Notes: a model not told the origin generated them from the letters alone. Numbered from the stretch's first letter, positions 51,648-62,340 are shown. The stretch is DNA of 64,000 nt from Bacteroides sp. 224 (GCF_010500995.1 NZ_QVMK01000001.1:186001-250000), one strand, 5' to 3'. Translations and numbers: made by a program.

Positions 51648-54110
51648 ATGAACAAATATGTAGATGTCATATTACCGCTGCCGCTTCCCCGCAGCTTTAC
51701 TTACCTGTTGCCCGATGAGGAAATAGGCAAAGTACAACCCGGATTTCGGGTAGTGGTACCTTTTGGCAGAAAGAAATTCTATACAGCTATTGTCTGTAAG
51801 GTGCATAATAACGCCCCTACCGAATATGAAGTAAAAGAAATAACAACAGTTTTAGATAAGGCCCCTATACTCTTCCCCATTCAGTTTAAACTTTGGCAGT
51901 GGTTGTCCGAGTATTATCTCTGCACACAGGGCGATGTGTATAAAGCGGCTCTTCCTTCCGGGTTGAAACTGGAAAGTGAAACGATTGTATTGCTTAATCC
52001 CGATTTTGAGGCAGACACCCAATTGCCCCCCAAAGAACAGCAGATATTGGATTTACTCCCTGCCGGGCAAGAACAATCTATAACCAAACTGGAGAAAGAC
52101 AGCGGAATAAAAAACATACTGAATGTTGTTAAGTCCTTATTAGATAAGGAAGCTCTTTTTGTGAAAGAAGAACTCCGCCGCTTGTATAAACCCAAAACGG
52201 AGCCTCGGGTGCGACTGACTGAAAACCATTCTTCCGAAACAGCTTTGAAAATACTCTTCGATACATTAAGTCGCGCCCCCAAGCAATTGGCGTTGCTGAT
52301 GAAATACTTAGAACTATCCTGCTATATGGGTGGCAGTACTTCATTGAAGGAAGTATCGAAGAAAACCCTTATAGACAGTGCAGGGAGTTCGACCTCTGTT
52401 TTTAATGGGTTGGTAGAAAAAGGAGTCTTTTTGGTGTATCACCACGAAATCGGTCGCCTGAATAAACAAGAAGGAGATACCGTTGTACTAAATCCTTTGA
52501 ATTCATTTCAGCAGAAGGCCTATAATGAGATTGCGACTTCTTTTAAAGAAAAGAATGTATGTTTATTGCACGGAGTAACTTCCAGCGGAAAGACAGAGAT
52601 TTATATACACCTTATAGAAGAAGCCATTCGTCGAGGCAAACAAGTACTTTACCTGCTTCCGGAGATTGCGCTTACCACCCAGATTACAGAAAGGTTAAAG
52701 CGTGTATTTGGTGCTAAATTAGGTATTTATCATTCTAAGTTTCCGGATGCGGAACGGGTAGAGATCTGGCAGAAACAATTAAGTAACCAACCCTATCAAA
52801 TTATATTAGGGGTACGTTCTTCTGTGTTTCTTCCTTTTGAGAATCTGGGGCTTATTATCATCGACGAAGAACACGAGAATACTTATAAACAGCAAGACCC
52901 GGCTCCCCGCTACCATGCCCGTAGTGTGGCCATTATGTTGGCGGCTATGTGCGGAGCGAAAACCTTATTGGGTACTGCTACCCCTGCGGTAGAAACTTAT
53001 TATAATGCCACCACCGGCAAGTATGGGTTGGTGGAGCTAAAAGAACGATATCAGGATATTCAACTCCCCGAGATTGTTCCTGTGGATATTAAGGAGCTGG
53101 CCCGTAAGAAGCGGATGAACGGTCCTTTTTCTCCCTCCCTTCTGGCAGATATACGAGAAGCCTTAGACAAAAAAGAACAGGTGATTCTCTTTCAGAACCG
53201 AAGAGGCTTTGCCCCGATGATTGAATGTAAAACCTGTGGATGGGTGCCCAAATGCAAGAACTGCGATGTGAGTTTAACCTTTCATAAAGGAATCAATCAG
53301 TTAACTTGCCATTACTGCGGATATACATACCGGCCCCCGCGTTCTTGTCCGGCTTGCGAAGGAGTCGATTTAAGGAGCCGTGGCTTTGGTACTGAGAAGA
53401 TAGAAGATGAAGTTAAAAACGTTTTTCCCGATGCTTCCATCTCCCGAATGGACTTGGATACTACACGCTCGCGGAGTGCATACGAGAGAATCATCTCCGA
53501 TTTTGAACAGGGTAAAACGCAAATACTGATTGGTACCCAGATGGTATCTAAAGGGTTAGACTTTGATCATGTGAGCATAGTCGGTATCCTCAATGCAGAT
53601 ACAATGCTTAATTATCCCGACTTTCGTTCATACGAACGCGCCTATCAGCTAATGGCACAAGTGGCTGGTCGTGCAGGGCGGAAGAATAAACGCGGAAAGG
53701 TACTGCTACAAACAAAAAGCATCGATCATCCCATTATCCGGCAGGTAATTGAGAATGATTATCTGTCGATGTTTCAAAGGGAGATGGCCGAAAGGCAGGC
53801 ATTTCATTATCCCCCTTATTATCGCCTGGTATATGTATACCTGAAAAACAGGAATGAGCAACTGCTCGACCTGATGGCTCGTACAATGGGCGATAAATTG
53901 AGAGCCGTGTTCGGAGCCCGCGTACTGGGGCCGGATAACCCTCCGGTGGCTCGTGTGCAGACGTTATTTATCAAAAAGATTATCGTAAAGATAGAAGATG
54001 GCGCTTCGATGGCTCGTGCCCGCGAACTGCTAATGCTTATACAGCGGGAAATGATTGAAGATGAAAGATTCAAATCATTGATTATATATTATGATGTAGA
54101 CCCACAATAA
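51648..54110 (+). CDS. priA: Primosomal protein N' (PriA helicase)
   Basis: The protein has 820 residues, the usual PriA length. The N-terminal DNA-binding domain (VDVILPLPLPRSFTYLLPDE) is followed by the helicase core: Walker A CLLHGVTSSGKTEIYIHLIE, DEEH box LIIIDEEHENTYKQQDPAPR and motif TLLGTATPAVETYYN. The zinc-binding region has paired cysteines (CKTCGWVPKCKNCD, then CHYCGYTYRPPRSCPACEG). C-terminal helicase motifs include GTQMVSKGLDFDHVSIVGIL and QVAGRAGRKNKRGKVLLQT. PriA reloads the replisome at stalled forks. The phosphatase gene follows 5 bp later. Confidence 0.97.
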   Translation: MNKYVDVILPLPLPRSFTYLLPDEEIGKVQPGFRVVVPFGRKKFYTAIVCKVHNNAPTEYEVKEITTVLDKAPILFPIQFKLWQWLSEYYLCTQGDVYKAALPSGLKLESETIVLLNPDFEADTQLPPKEQQILDLLPAGQEQSITKLEKDSGIKNILNVVKSLLDKEALFVKEELRRLYKPKTEPRVRLTENHSSETALKILFDTLSRAPKQLALLMKYLELSCYMGGSTSLKEVSKKTLIDSAGSSTSVFNGLVEKGVFLVYHHEIGRLNKQEGDTVVLNPLNSFQQKAYNEIATSFKEKNVCLLHGVTSSGKTEIYIHLIEEAIRRGKQVLYLLPEIALTTQITERLKRVFGAKLGIYHSKFPDAERVEIWQKQLSNQPYQIILGVRSSVFLPFENLGLIIIDEEHENTYKQQDPAPRYHARSVAIMLAAMCGAKTLLGTATPAVETYYNATTGKYGLVELKERYQDIQLPEIVPVDIKELARKKRMNGPFSPSLLADIREALDKKEQVILFQNRRGFAPMIECKTCGWVPKCKNCDVSLTFHKGINQLTCHYCGYTYRPPRSCPACEGVDLRSRGFGTEKIEDEVKNVFPDASISRMDLDTTRSRSAYERIISDFEQGKTQILIGTQMVSKGLDFDHVSIVGILNADTMLNYPDFRSYERAYQLMAQVAGRAGRKNKRGKVLLQTKSIDHPIIRQVIENDYLSMFQREMAERQAFHYPPYYRLVYVYLKNRNEQLLDLMARTMGDKLRAVFGARVLGPDNPPVARVQTLFIKKIIVKIEDGASMARARELLMLIQREMIEDERFKSLIIYYDVDPQ

Positions 54111-54115
54111 AGGTT

Positions 54116-54580
54116 ATGAAAAAGATTTTGTTTGTTTGTCTTGGAAACATCTGCCGCTCGCCAATGGCAGAGGGAGTTATGCTTCGGCTAGTAAAAGAAG
54201 CAGGTTTGGAGAAAGAGTTTGAAATAGATTCCGCCGGTATAATGGGGTATCATGAAGGTGAGTTGGCCGATTCGCGTATGAGATCTCATGCCGCACGCCG
54301 AGGCTATGAGCTTGTTCACCGATCGCGACCTGTACGCACCGAAGATTTCTATGCGTATGATTTGATTATTGGTATGGACGATCGGAATATCTCGGATCTG
54401 CACGACCGCGCCCCTTCTCCGGAAGAGGAAAAGAAGATATCCCGAATGACGGATTACTGCGTTAATATGCTCGCCGATCATGTGCCCGACCCTTATTACG
54501 GAGGGGCTTCCGGCTTTGAATATGTAATTGATTTGCTGGAGGATGCCTGTGCCGGTTTATTGGCTCAACTACAGAAGTAA
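54116..54580 (+). CDS. Low-molecular-weight protein-tyrosine phosphatase
   Basis: The protein has 154 residues. The P-loop CLGNICRSPMAEG at residues 8-20 holds the catalytic Cys and Arg, and VPDPYYGGASGFEYV near residue 123 supplies the general acid Asp. This is a complete LMW-PTP fold of normal size. Such enzymes often act on tyrosine-kinase-regulated capsule export, but no kinase gene is adjacent. It is 5 bp downstream of priA and probably cotranscribed. Confidence 0.94.
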   Translation: MKKILFVCLGNICRSPMAEGVMLRLVKEAGLEKEFEIDSAGIMGYHEGELADSRMRSHAARRGYELVHRSRPVRTEDFYAYDLIIGMDDRNISDLHDRAPSPEEEKKISRMTDYCVNMLADHVPDPYYGGASGFEYVIDLLEDACAGLLAQLQK

Positions 54581-54594
54581 GAGGGCATCCCCTC

Positions 54595-56655
54595 TTACTT
54601 CTTCAGCTCCGGATAACTAATCCGTGTATGATAACTCGTTGTTAACTTCTCTATAAATACCTTCTTAACGGTAGCAATATCCAGAAAGGTGATAGGGCAT
54701 TCTTTGAAGAACCCATCGGCTACCTGCGAATCAATAATCTTGTTTACCAGGTTCGAAATGCTTTCTTCGGTATACTCGGGTAAGCTTCTGGATGCTGCTT
54801 CCACTGCATCTGCCATCATCAGGATGGCTGTTTCTTTAGAGAATGGATTAGGCCCCGGATAAGTAAACCATTCTTCGTCGGGTTCTTCGTCGGGGTGTTC
54901 ATTCTTCCAGGAGATATAGAAATACTTGGTTTTCCCTAATCCGTGATGGCTACTGATAAAGTCTTTAATTGCTTGCGGCAGATTATGTTTATCGGCCAAT
55001 CGTAAGCCATCTTTTACATGGTTAATGATTATTTGTGCGCTTTGCTCATAAGGCAAAGTTTTGTGAGGGTTCACCCCTCCCTGCTGATTCTCTGTGAAGA
55101 ATGCAGGATTTTCCATTTTACCTATATCATGATACAATGCTCCCGTACGTACAAGCTGACTTTTAGCTCCAATCCGGATAGCCGCTTCTGCCGATAGATT
55201 AGCTACTTGCATAGAGTGCTGAAATGTACCTGCGGCAGTTTCGGATAATCTGCGCAGTAACGGATTATTGATATTGGATAGTTCTACCAATGTTACATTG
55301 GAAGTAAATCCAAACAGCTTTTCCAATAAGAAAAGGAAAGGGTAAGCGAATAATAAGAGTATTCCATTGATTATAAAATAGGCATACATGCTTCTATTCA
55401 GCTTCGTTAAATCGTTTTCGATGATTAATTCGTACGCAAAATAGGTGGCAGCGTAGGTCAGTGTGATAATAAGAGCCGTGCGGAATAGTTGAGATCGCTG
55501 TGAAAGTTCTCTTAAACTAAGTATCGCTGCTAACCCTGCCGGAATCTGAAGCAAAATGAAATCATAAGGATACCTGAGCATGGTTGAACAGATCAGTAGC
55601 GTAATCACATGCGCCAGGAAGGCGGTGCGCGAGTCTAAGAAGATGCGGATAATCATCGGCAGCATCGCATAAGGTATTACATATATGCTGAGTACATTAT
55701 TGGATACCATTAAGCCTGTAATAACGCAATAGAAGATAATTAATAGGAATAAGAGCAATAAATTCCTGAACCGATCGAAGTAGAAAGCACGGAACATTTG
55801 CAGATACAAAATAAACAGAAGTATCAAGACGGATACAAACAGTATTTGACCACCCCATATCAAGTTTACCTGCAAGCGTGTTTCGCTGCGTTTAATGGAT
55901 TCCTTGCGTAATGACTCAAGGATGCTATACGTTTGTTCGTCGATAATTTCTCCCCGGTCTACAATCTTCTGGCCGCTTTGCACCAAGCCATTTGCCCAGG
56001 AATAGTTGCCCATAACCTCATTGAGTGCCGTTTCTGTGCGCTGTTCATCATGAATGAGGTTGGCATTGATGTATTCATTGAGCGAGCATTGGCGCAGAAT
56101 ATCTTTCTTGAAGTGAATAATATCCGCAGAGAGAACATACTCATAAGCCTCTTTGGTAGTAAATATGCCGGCGGTATATCTTTGGCTGGCTTCTTTTTCT
56201 TCGATTACTTTAATGGTAGAAATACTGTCTTGCTGGAGCCTTTTGAGGTCTTCTGCCATGATGATTCCCGACTTATATACCTCTTTCAGTACCTTTTCTA
56301 TATGGCGGGCATAGTCGGCAGACGGGAGTATGCTCTTAAGATTGGCATTATAATCTTCCCTGAATTTGGCAATTGCCTCTTTCTCGACTGTACTCTCCAG
56401 CGTGTAATAAGGTTGGAATGCTGCCATGAGACTGTCATGCTCTTTCTTAACAATGGCTTCGTCTTTATAGATAGGAAAGTCGAAGGTTGCCATTAACTGA
56501 CCATATTTCCAAGGTCTGTTAAGGTCGAACTGATAATTGAATTTCCCATCTCGCGGGAGAAAATAAACAATAATCCCTACGGTAGCTATGAATATGCAGG
56601 TTTTCAGTAAGATTGCTTTGTATGGAAGGTTTTTTCTTATCTTTATTCGGAACAT
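54595..56655 (-). CDS. PgpH-like membrane HD phosphodiesterase (c-di-AMP type)
   Basis: The protein has 686 residues. An N-terminal membrane helix ([20 protein letters not shown]) precedes a large extracytoplasmic 7TMR-HD domain (residues about 35-265). Seven hydrophobic helices follow, then the HD domain with [60 protein letters not shown] and [20 protein letters not shown], the metal-binding H...HD...H...H...D set. PgpH proteins degrade cyclic di-AMP. The gene is convergent with the phosphatase gene, 14 bp apart. Confidence 0.92.
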   Translation of the reverse strand: MFRIKIRKNLPYKAILLKTCIFIATVGIIVYFLPRDGKFNYQFDLNRPWKYGQLMATFDFPIYKDEAIVKKEHDSLMAAFQPYYTLESTVEKEAIAKFREDYNANLKSILPSADYARHIEKVLKEVYKSGIIMAEDLKRLQQDSISTIKVIEEKEASQRYTAGIFTTKEAYEYVLSADIIHFKKDILRQCSLNEYINANLIHDEQRTETALNEVMGNYSWANGLVQSGQKIVDRGEIIDEQTYSILESLRKESIKRSETRLQVNLIWGGQILFVSVLILLFILYLQMFRAFYFDRFRNLLLLFLLIIFYCVITGLMVSNNVLSIYVIPYAMLPMIIRIFLDSRTAFLAHVITLLICSTMLRYPYDFILLQIPAGLAAILSLRELSQRSQLFRTALIITLTYAATYFAYELIIENDLTKLNRSMYAYFIINGILLLFAYPFLFLLEKLFGFTSNVTLVELSNINNPLLRRLSETAAGTFQHSMQVANLSAEAAIRIGAKSQLVRTGALYHDIGKMENPAFFTENQQGGVNPHKTLPYEQSAQIIINHVKDGLRLADKHNLPQAIKDFISSHHGLGKTKYFYISWKNEHPDEEPDEEWFTYPGPNPFSKETAILMMADAVEAASRSLPEYTEESISNLVNKIIDSQVADGFFKECPITFLDIATVKKVFIEKLTTSYHTRISYPELKK

Positions 56656-56712
56656 GCTTTCTGTTTTTTTGCGAAAAGTACAAAAAAAAACAATAGTATC
56701 AGAAAAAAGGAT

Positions 56713-56720
56713 TACTTTTG
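56713..56720 (+). promoter_or_regulatory. -7 element of gltX
   Basis: TACTTTTG fits TAnnTTTG and lies 31 bp upstream of the ATG at 56752. The -33 region is A-rich with no clear TTTG. Confidence 0.5.
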
Positions 56721-56751
56721 CGCGATTATCTTATCTTATATTAACGTAATT

Positions 56752-58269
56752 ATGTCAGATAGAAACGTCAGGGTTCGCTTTGCTCCAAGCCCTACAGGAG
56801 CTTTACATATTGGTGGGGTTCGTACAGCTTTATACAATTATTTGTTTGCCAAACAACATGGAGGGGAGTTTATACTCCGTATTGAAGATACTGATTCCCA
56901 GAGATTTGTGCCGGGAGCAGAAGAGTATATTATCAACTCATTTAAGTGGTTGAATATCAAGTTCGACGAAGGAGTGAGTATCGGAGGAAAGTATGGACCT
57001 TATCATCAGTCCGAACGACGGGAAATATACAAGAAGTATGTGCAGGTTTTGTTGGAAAATCAGAAGGCATACATCGCTTTTGATACCCCTCAGGAGTTAG
57101 AGGCTAAACGAACAGAAATAGCCAATTTCCAATACGATGCATCTACCCGCATGCAGATGCGCAATTCGCTGACGCTTCCTAAAGAAGAAGTAGACAGTCT
57201 GATTGCCGAAGGACATCAATATGTAGTTCGTTTTAAGATAGAACCTAATGAAGATGTACATGTAAAAGACCTGATTCGTGGTGATGTGGTTATCAACTCT
57301 TCGGTGTTAGATGATAAAGTACTTTATAAATCGGCCGATGAACTGCCTACTTACCATTTAGCTAATATTGTAGACGATCATTTGATGGAAATCTCTCACG
57401 TAATTCGTGGAGAAGAATGGTTGCCTTCTGCCCCTTTACATGTTTTACTATATCGTGCTTTTGGCTGGGATGATACCATGCCGGCTTTTGCCCATTTGCC
57501 TTTATTGCTTAAACCCGAAGGAAATGGAAAATTAAGCAAACGCGATGGAGATCGTTTAGGTTTCCCGGTATTTCCGCTCGAATGGAAAGACCCTAAAACC
57601 GGAGAAACATCTTCCGGATATCGCGAAGCCGGTTATCTGCCGGAGGCTGTAGTAAACTTCCTTGCTCTGCTGGGATGGAACCCGGGTAATGACCAGGAAC
57701 TTATGTCGATGGATGAAATGATTCGTCTTTTCGACCTGGATCGTTGTAGCAAATCCGGTGCGAAGTTCGACTATAAGAAAGGTATATGGTTTAATCACCA
57801 GTACATTCAGCAGAAATCGAACGAAGACATTGCCGAAATGTTTGTACCTGTGCTTAAAGAGCATGGCGTAGAGGCTTCTGCCGATAAGGTAGTTGCCGTA
57901 GTAGGATTAACCAAAGAACGTGTAAACTTTGTACAAGAACTATGGGATGCTTCATCTTTCTTCTTTGTTGCACCTGCTTCTTATGACGAGAAAACAGTGA
58001 AGAAGCGTTGGAAGGAAGATTCCGGTAAATGCATGACAGAACTTGCCGAGGTGTTGGCAAGCATGGATGACTTTAGTGCAAAAGCACAAGAAGATGTAGT
58101 GATGGCATGGATTGCAGCAAAAGAATATCATACGGGTAATATTATGAATGCTTTCCGCCTGGCGTTGGTTGGCGAAGGAAAAGGACCTCATATATTTGAT
58201 ATATCTCTTATAATAGGTGAAGAAGAAACGTTGGCTCGTTTGAAGCGTGCTGTTGAAGTGTTAAAGTGA
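56752..58269 (+). CDS. gltX: Glutamate-tRNA ligase
   Basis: The protein has 505 residues. The class I signatures are plain: [20 protein letters not shown] (HIGH-like) near residue 8 and [20 protein letters not shown] (KMSKS-like) near residue 258. The catalytic domain also has [20 protein letters not shown] and [20 protein letters not shown]. The C-terminal helical anticodon-binding domain follows. It charges tRNA(Glu), and possibly tRNA(Gln) if the organism uses the amidotransferase route. The Kdo transferase gene starts 8 bp after it. Confidence 0.97.
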   Translation: MSDRNVRVRFAPSPTGALHIGGVRTALYNYLFAKQHGGEFILRIEDTDSQRFVPGAEEYIINSFKWLNIKFDEGVSIGGKYGPYHQSERREIYKKYVQVLLENQKAYIAFDTPQELEAKRTEIANFQYDASTRMQMRNSLTLPKEEVDSLIAEGHQYVVRFKIEPNEDVHVKDLIRGDVVINSSVLDDKVLYKSADELPTYHLANIVDDHLMEISHVIRGEEWLPSAPLHVLLYRAFGWDDTMPAFAHLPLLLKPEGNGKLSKRDGDRLGFPVFPLEWKDPKTGETSSGYREAGYLPEAVVNFLALLGWNPGNDQELMSMDEMIRLFDLDRCSKSGAKFDYKKGIWFNHQYIQQKSNEDIAEMFVPVLKEHGVEASADKVVAVVGLTKERVNFVQELWDASSFFFVAPASYDEKTVKKRWKEDSGKCMTELAEVLASMDDFSAKAQEDVVMAWIAAKEYHTGNIMNAFRLALVGEGKGPHIFDISLIIGEEETLARLKRAVEVLK

Positions 58270-58277
58270 TTTTTTAG

Positions 58278-59507
58278 ATGAAAGACTTCTTTTACAATCT
58301 GGGGATTGTTCTGTATGACTTCGGGGTGCACTTTCTGGCACCTTTCAGTAGTAAACCCCGAAAGATGATGAAGGGGCATTGGGTGGTTTATCGACTCATT
58401 CGCCAACAGCGTGAAAAGAATGCCGAATATATATGGTTTCATGCTGCTTCTTTAGGAGAGTTTGAACAGGGGCGTCCTTTAATGGAAAAGATCAGGGAGC
58501 AACATCCGCATTATAAGATATTGCTTACTTTTTTCTCACCTTCCGGCTATACTGTACGCAAAGATTATAAGGGTGCTGACATTGTTTGTTACCTCCCTTT
58601 CGATAAGCCTCGTAATGTGAAGAAATTCCTGGACGTTGCTCGTCCGTGCATGGCTTTCTTTATTAAATATGAGTTCTGGAAGAATTATCTGGATGAACTG
58701 AATAAGCGTCGCATACCTGTATACAGTGTTTCCTCTATCTTTCGCAAAGATCAGATATTCTTTAAGTGGTACGGGGGCACCTACCGGAATGTGTTGAAAG
58801 ACTTCGATCATTTGTTTGTTCAGAATGAAGCTTCTAAACGTTTCTTATCTAAAATTGGTGTCACTAAGGTAACTGTGGTAGGAGATACCCGTTTCGACCG
58901 GGTGATGCAAATCAGAGAAGCTGCCAAGATACTGCCTTTGGTTGAGAAGTTTAAAGGAGAATCGTTAACACTTGTAGCGGGCAGTTCGTGGGGACCGGAT
59001 GAAGATTTGTTTATCGAATACTTCAATAATCATCCTGATATGAAGCTGATTATTGCCCCTCATGTTATTAATGAAAACCACCTGGTAGAGATTATCGACA
59101 AAATAAAGCGCCCTTACATACGTTATAGCAAAGCTGATGAAACGAATGTAGGAGATGTTGATTGTTTAATTATCGACTGCTTCGGACTCTTGTCTTCCAT
59201 CTATCGATATGGCGAGATTGCCTATATTGGTGGAGGCTTTGGCGTGGGAATTCATAATACACTCGAAGCGGCTGTGTATGGTGTTCCTGTAATCTTCGGC
59301 CCAAATTACCACAAGTTTATGGAAGCCATTCAGCTGATTGAAGCCAAAGGTGCTTTTTCTATAAAGAATCAAGAAGAACTATATACATTGCTGGATAAAC
59401 TGATTTCAGACAAAGAATTTCTGGAAACAACCGGACAGAATGCCGGACATTATGTAACAAGCAATGCAGGAGCAACGGATAAGGTGCTTGGAATGATAAA
59501 TTTTTAG
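58278..59507 (+). CDS. waaA: 3-deoxy-D-manno-octulosonic acid transferase
   Basis: The protein has 409 residues. It matches the GT30 Kdo transferase family: FHAASLGEFEQGRPLMEKIR with the catalytic Glu, LLTFFSPSGYTVRKDYKGAD, FFIKYEFWKNYLDELNKRRI and YIGGGFGVGIHNTLEAAVYG, then VIFGPNYHKFMEAIQLIEAK. It adds Kdo to lipid A at the inner membrane. The N-terminal hydrophobic stretch may anchor it. It is directly downstream of gltX on the same strand. Confidence 0.94.
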   Translation: MKDFFYNLGIVLYDFGVHFLAPFSSKPRKMMKGHWVVYRLIRQQREKNAEYIWFHAASLGEFEQGRPLMEKIREQHPHYKILLTFFSPSGYTVRKDYKGADIVCYLPFDKPRNVKKFLDVARPCMAFFIKYEFWKNYLDELNKRRIPVYSVSSIFRKDQIFFKWYGGTYRNVLKDFDHLFVQNEASKRFLSKIGVTKVTVVGDTRFDRVMQIREAAKILPLVEKFKGESLTLVAGSSWGPDEDLFIEYFNNHPDMKLIIAPHVINENHLVEIIDKIKRPYIRYSKADETNVGDVDCLIIDCFGLLSSIYRYGEIAYIGGGFGVGIHNTLEAAVYGVPVIFGPNYHKFMEAIQLIEAKGAFSIKNQEELYTLLDKLISDKEFLETTGQNAGHYVTSNAGATDKVLGMINF

Positions 59508-59580
59508 TGAATAGTGAATAGTGAAAAGTGAATAGTAAAGTTTTATCTTTTCACTCTTCACTATTCACTTTTCACTATTC
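59506..59580. terminator. Long two-way terminator hairpin between waaA and the carbonic-anhydrase-like gene
   Basis: Simple repeats of agtgaat form a left arm (from 59506) that pairs with an inverse arm ending at 59580, around a short loop of T-rich sequence. Both stop codons lie in or at the arms, so it can end transcription from both sides. The imperfect 8-bp repeats may let the stem slip. Confidence 0.7.
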
Positions 59581-60096
59581 CCCCTCCTTAAACCATCCCG
59601 AATACATCAAATAATTATGTGCAATCTTTTGATTGAGTTCTCTCGATTGTTCCGGATCTACCTTCTTAATAAACTTGGCGGGTACGCCTCCCCATATACT
59701 TCCGGGCTCGATTACTGTATTGCTTAATACCAGAGAACCGGCAGCAACAATAGCACCTTCGCCTACGATGGCATGGTCGAGTAGGGTAGAGCCCATTCCA
59801 ATAAGAGCATAATCTTTGATGTGTGCTCCATGAATGGTAACATTGTGGCCTACCGATACATGGTCGCCAATTTCTACCGTCGATTTTTGATAAAGCGTAT
59901 GCAGCACGCTGCCATCTTGTATGTTAACACCGTTTCCTATTCGGATAGAGTTTACATCACCGCGTAATACGGTATTGAACCAAATGCTGCAATCGTTTCC
60001 TATGACAACATCTCCAATAATTGTGGCATTCTCTGCCAAATAACAATTCTCTCCTATTTGAGGGGTGAATCCTCTTACTGATTTTATTAAAGCCAT
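59575..60096 (-). CDS. Gamma-carbonic-anhydrase-like hexapeptide-repeat protein
   Basis: The protein has 173 residues made largely of left-handed beta-helix repeats: NCYLAENATIIGDVVIGNDC, SIWFNTVLRGDVNSIRIGNG, VNIQDGSVLHTLYQK. The zinc-ligand histidines are in place in VSVGHNVTIHGAHIKDYALI, and the first one is probably in VLHTLYQ. The family (YrdA/CaiE/PaaY) includes carbonic anhydrases and members with no known activity, so I name only the fold. It starts 5 bp after the end of the aminopeptidase gene, in the same transcript. Confidence 0.88.
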   Translation of the reverse strand: MALIKSVRGFTPQIGENCYLAENATIIGDVVIGNDCSIWFNTVLRGDVNSIRIGNGVNIQDGSVLHTLYQKSTVEIGDHVSVGHNVTIHGAHIKDYALIGMGSTLLDHAIVGEGAIVAAGSLVLSNTVIEPGSIWGGVPAKFIKKVDPEQSRELNQKIAHNYLMYSGWFKEGE

Positions 60097-60101
60097 TTTC
60101 G

Positions 60102-61883
60102 TTATATATTCTTAGTTGCTTCTTGTAGCCATTTTTGCTCTTCCGGGTTCAGAAGGGGTGATAGCTCTCTGTAAACCTTTTCGTGATAGTTATTTAACCA
60201 ATCAATTTCTTCCTTGCTAAGCATCTCTTTTATAATCCCTTTTTGGCAGATTGGGCAAAGGGTGACGGTTTCGAACGCATAATACTTGCCAAACATTCCC
60301 TCTTGGTGTTCTACTACAAGTACCAGATTCTCCGTGCGAATGCCGTGGCTTCCTGCTTTGTATAGCCCGGGCTCGTTCGATGTAAGCATTCCGGGCTGTA
60401 AAACAACCGGGTTTTCGTTCATGCGTATGCTTTGAGGACCTTCGTGCACATTCAGAAAATGCCCGATGCCATGCCCGGTGCCATGCAGGTAGTTCATGCC
60501 ACGGTTCCACAGCGGCATACGAGCAAGTACATCTAATTGTGCGCCGCGGGTGCCTGCGGGGAATTTAGCCATCGCCAGTGCAATGTGCCCTTTCAACACC
60601 AATGTATAGTCTGTTTTTTCTTCTTTCGAAAGTTCTCCCAATGCAATGGTGCGGGTAATGTCGGTAGTGCCATCCAAATATTGTGCGCCGGAATCGAGCA
60701 AAAGAAAGCCTTTGGGCTGTAAATAGCTATTGCTTTCCGGGGTAGCAGCGTAGTGAACAATGGCTCCATGCTCTTTGTACCCTGCAATGGTGTTGAAGCT
60801 TTCGCCTTTATACAACGTCTGTTCGGCTCGGAATTTATGAAGTTGCTTGTCTATGCTGAGTTCAGATTCTGTGCCGGAAGCTACGTTCTCTTCCAGCCAT
60901 TTAAGAAATCTGACTAAGGCTGCACCATCTTTTTTCATGGCATTGTGCACGCCCTCAATCTCCGTTTTATTCCGAATTGCTTTTAGTTCTGCAGCGGGAG
61001 ATGTGCCGCTAATGATTTTGCATGCGGAATTTATAGCTTGTAATATCGCAAAATTCGTTTTTTCAGAATTGATTAAAACTGAGTTCAAAGTTAATTCAGA
61101 TAAGTAAGTTCTTACCTCTTCATAATTACGTACTTCTACTTGCTGATTTTGAAGATAATTTTTTACTTCGGGAGATACCTTTTCGGAGTCGATAAATAAA
61201 ATTGCTTTGCCGGGGGTAATTAACAGATAGCTAACTACTACCGGGTTGTATTCCACATCCGTGCCGCGTAGGTTGAGTGTCCACGCTATTTCGTCCAGAG
61301 CAGAGAGTAGAGTGCTTTGGCAGTTCTTTAGGGCGAGTTTTCCTCGTATATCGGCTATTTTTTCTATTGCTGTGCTTCCGGCGTAGGCAATGTCATAGAT
61401 GTAGGCAGGAGATTTGGGTCTTTCCGGACGATCTGTCCATATTTTATCTATGAAATCGACTTGTGTATCTATCTTAATATTCTTTTTAGATAATTGTTTA
61501 GTTAAATTTTCTACTTCGGAAGCAGTAAAAACTTCTCCTTCAATGCCTATAGTGCTGTTTGGAGAGATCTCTTTACTAATAAATTCGGCAATGGAGGGCG
61601 TTTCGGGCAACATCTCTTTGTATAAATCGATGCCTGTACCACTTAATTGCTCGCTGGCCTGTAGGAAATAACGAGAGTCTGTCCAAAGACCTGCTTTGGT
61701 TGGGGTGATTACAATAGTACCTGCCGACCCTGTAAATCCGGAAATCCATTCCCTAAGCTTCCAATGAGGCGCTACGTACTCGCTTATGTGTGGGTCGGTG
61801 CTTGGGATAATGAAAGCACTTAACCCCTTTTCTATAAGATGTTTTCTGAGCGAATTAATTCGGTTTTTGATGATAGAGTTCAT
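60102..61883 (-). CDS. Xaa-Pro aminopeptidase (M24B family)
   Basis: I start at 61883 (MNSIIKNRINSLRKHLIEKG), giving 593 residues; the ATG at 61940 would overlap the promoter. Two creatinase-like N-terminal domains (SAFIIPSTDPHISEYVAPHW, LREWISGFTGSAGTIVITPT) precede the pita-bread catalytic domain, with metal ligands in LLLDSGAQYLDGTTDITRTI (Asp, Asp), GTGHGIGHFLNVHEGPQSIR (His), MLTSNEPGLYKAGSHGIRTE (Glu) and the following Glu. It removes N-terminal residues before proline. It is of the eukaryote-like three-domain type, common in Bacteroidetes. Confidence 0.95.
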   Translation of the reverse strand: MNSIIKNRINSLRKHLIEKGLSAFIIPSTDPHISEYVAPHWKLREWISGFTGSAGTIVITPTKAGLWTDSRYFLQASEQLSGTGIDLYKEMLPETPSIAEFISKEISPNSTIGIEGEVFTASEVENLTKQLSKKNIKIDTQVDFIDKIWTDRPERPKSPAYIYDIAYAGSTAIEKIADIRGKLALKNCQSTLLSALDEIAWTLNLRGTDVEYNPVVVSYLLITPGKAILFIDSEKVSPEVKNYLQNQQVEVRNYEEVRTYLSELTLNSVLINSEKTNFAILQAINSACKIISGTSPAAELKAIRNKTEIEGVHNAMKKDGAALVRFLKWLEENVASGTESELSIDKQLHKFRAEQTLYKGESFNTIAGYKEHGAIVHYAATPESNSYLQPKGFLLLDSGAQYLDGTTDITRTIALGELSKEEKTDYTLVLKGHIALAMAKFPAGTRGAQLDVLARMPLWNRGMNYLHGTGHGIGHFLNVHEGPQSIRMNENPVVLQPGMLTSNEPGLYKAGSHGIRTENLVLVVEHQEGMFGKYYAFETVTLCPICQKGIIKEMLSKEEIDWLNNYHEKVYRELSPLLNPEEQKWLQEATKNI

Positions 61884-61942
61884 ATTCGTTTCTTTTTCTT
61901 TTCTATAGATATATATGCCCTGGTTGGTAGACTTGCGCATTG

Positions 61943-61973
61943 CAAATGTAGTAAACTAAATAAGATGAACAAC
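61943..61973 (-). promoter_or_regulatory. Promoter of the aminopeptidase gene
   Basis: On the minus strand GTTG at 61973-61970, a 19-bp spacer and TACATTTG at 61950-61943 fit the Bacteroidota -33/-7 pattern, about 60 bp upstream of the chosen start. Confidence 0.6.
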
Positions 61974-62171
61974 TATGTTATGGTATAAAAATACGAAAAA
62001 TGTATACGGTGCGATATACAATAAAGATGGCATTTGTGGTGAATAAGCTTATAGCGTTCGTTATAACGACCCTATAACAATATAATATGAAGAAGAAGAA
62101 ATACTGATGATGATAAAGATAGAATAAATCCGGAAGAAAAAAAGACTAAAGCAGAAAAAAGAAAGTGATAG

Positions 62172-62262
62172 TGAAAGTGCAACCGGCAATGAAAGAAAGT
62201 GCAACCGGCATTTGAGGTAAATGCAACCGGCATTCGAGTTGGATGCGACCGGCAGCAGCATT
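62172..62262. repeat. Array of short cores with a 22-bp period (array 3)
   Basis: The core (g/a)tgcaaccggca begins at 62177, 62199, 62221 and, with one change, 62243; every step is 22 bp. The bases between cores vary (atgaaagaa, tttgaggta, ttcgagttg). It lies between the divergent aminopeptidase and rpsU promoters, just upstream of rpsU. A stretch rich in aag/gaa codon-like triplets precedes it, without a convincing gene. Confidence 0.78.
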
Positions 62263-62308
62263 ATGCAGTAAACAAAACACGTTCCGACTCTAAATATTCA
62301 AATAAAAG

Positions 62309-62340
62309 TTTGGTGGATAACTAAACTATATGTAATTTTG
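62309..62340 (+). promoter_or_regulatory. Strong Bacteroidota promoter of rpsU
   Basis: TTTG at 62309-62312, a 20-bp spacer and TAATTTTG at 62333-62340 match the Bacteroidota consensus exactly. The leader to the rpsU ATG is about 50 bp and A-rich. Confidence 0.85.

Noticed and set aside
62172..62262. A possible CRISPR array
   Set aside because: The units are 22 bp in total with 10-12 bp cores, too short for repeat plus spacer, and no cas gene is in the window.
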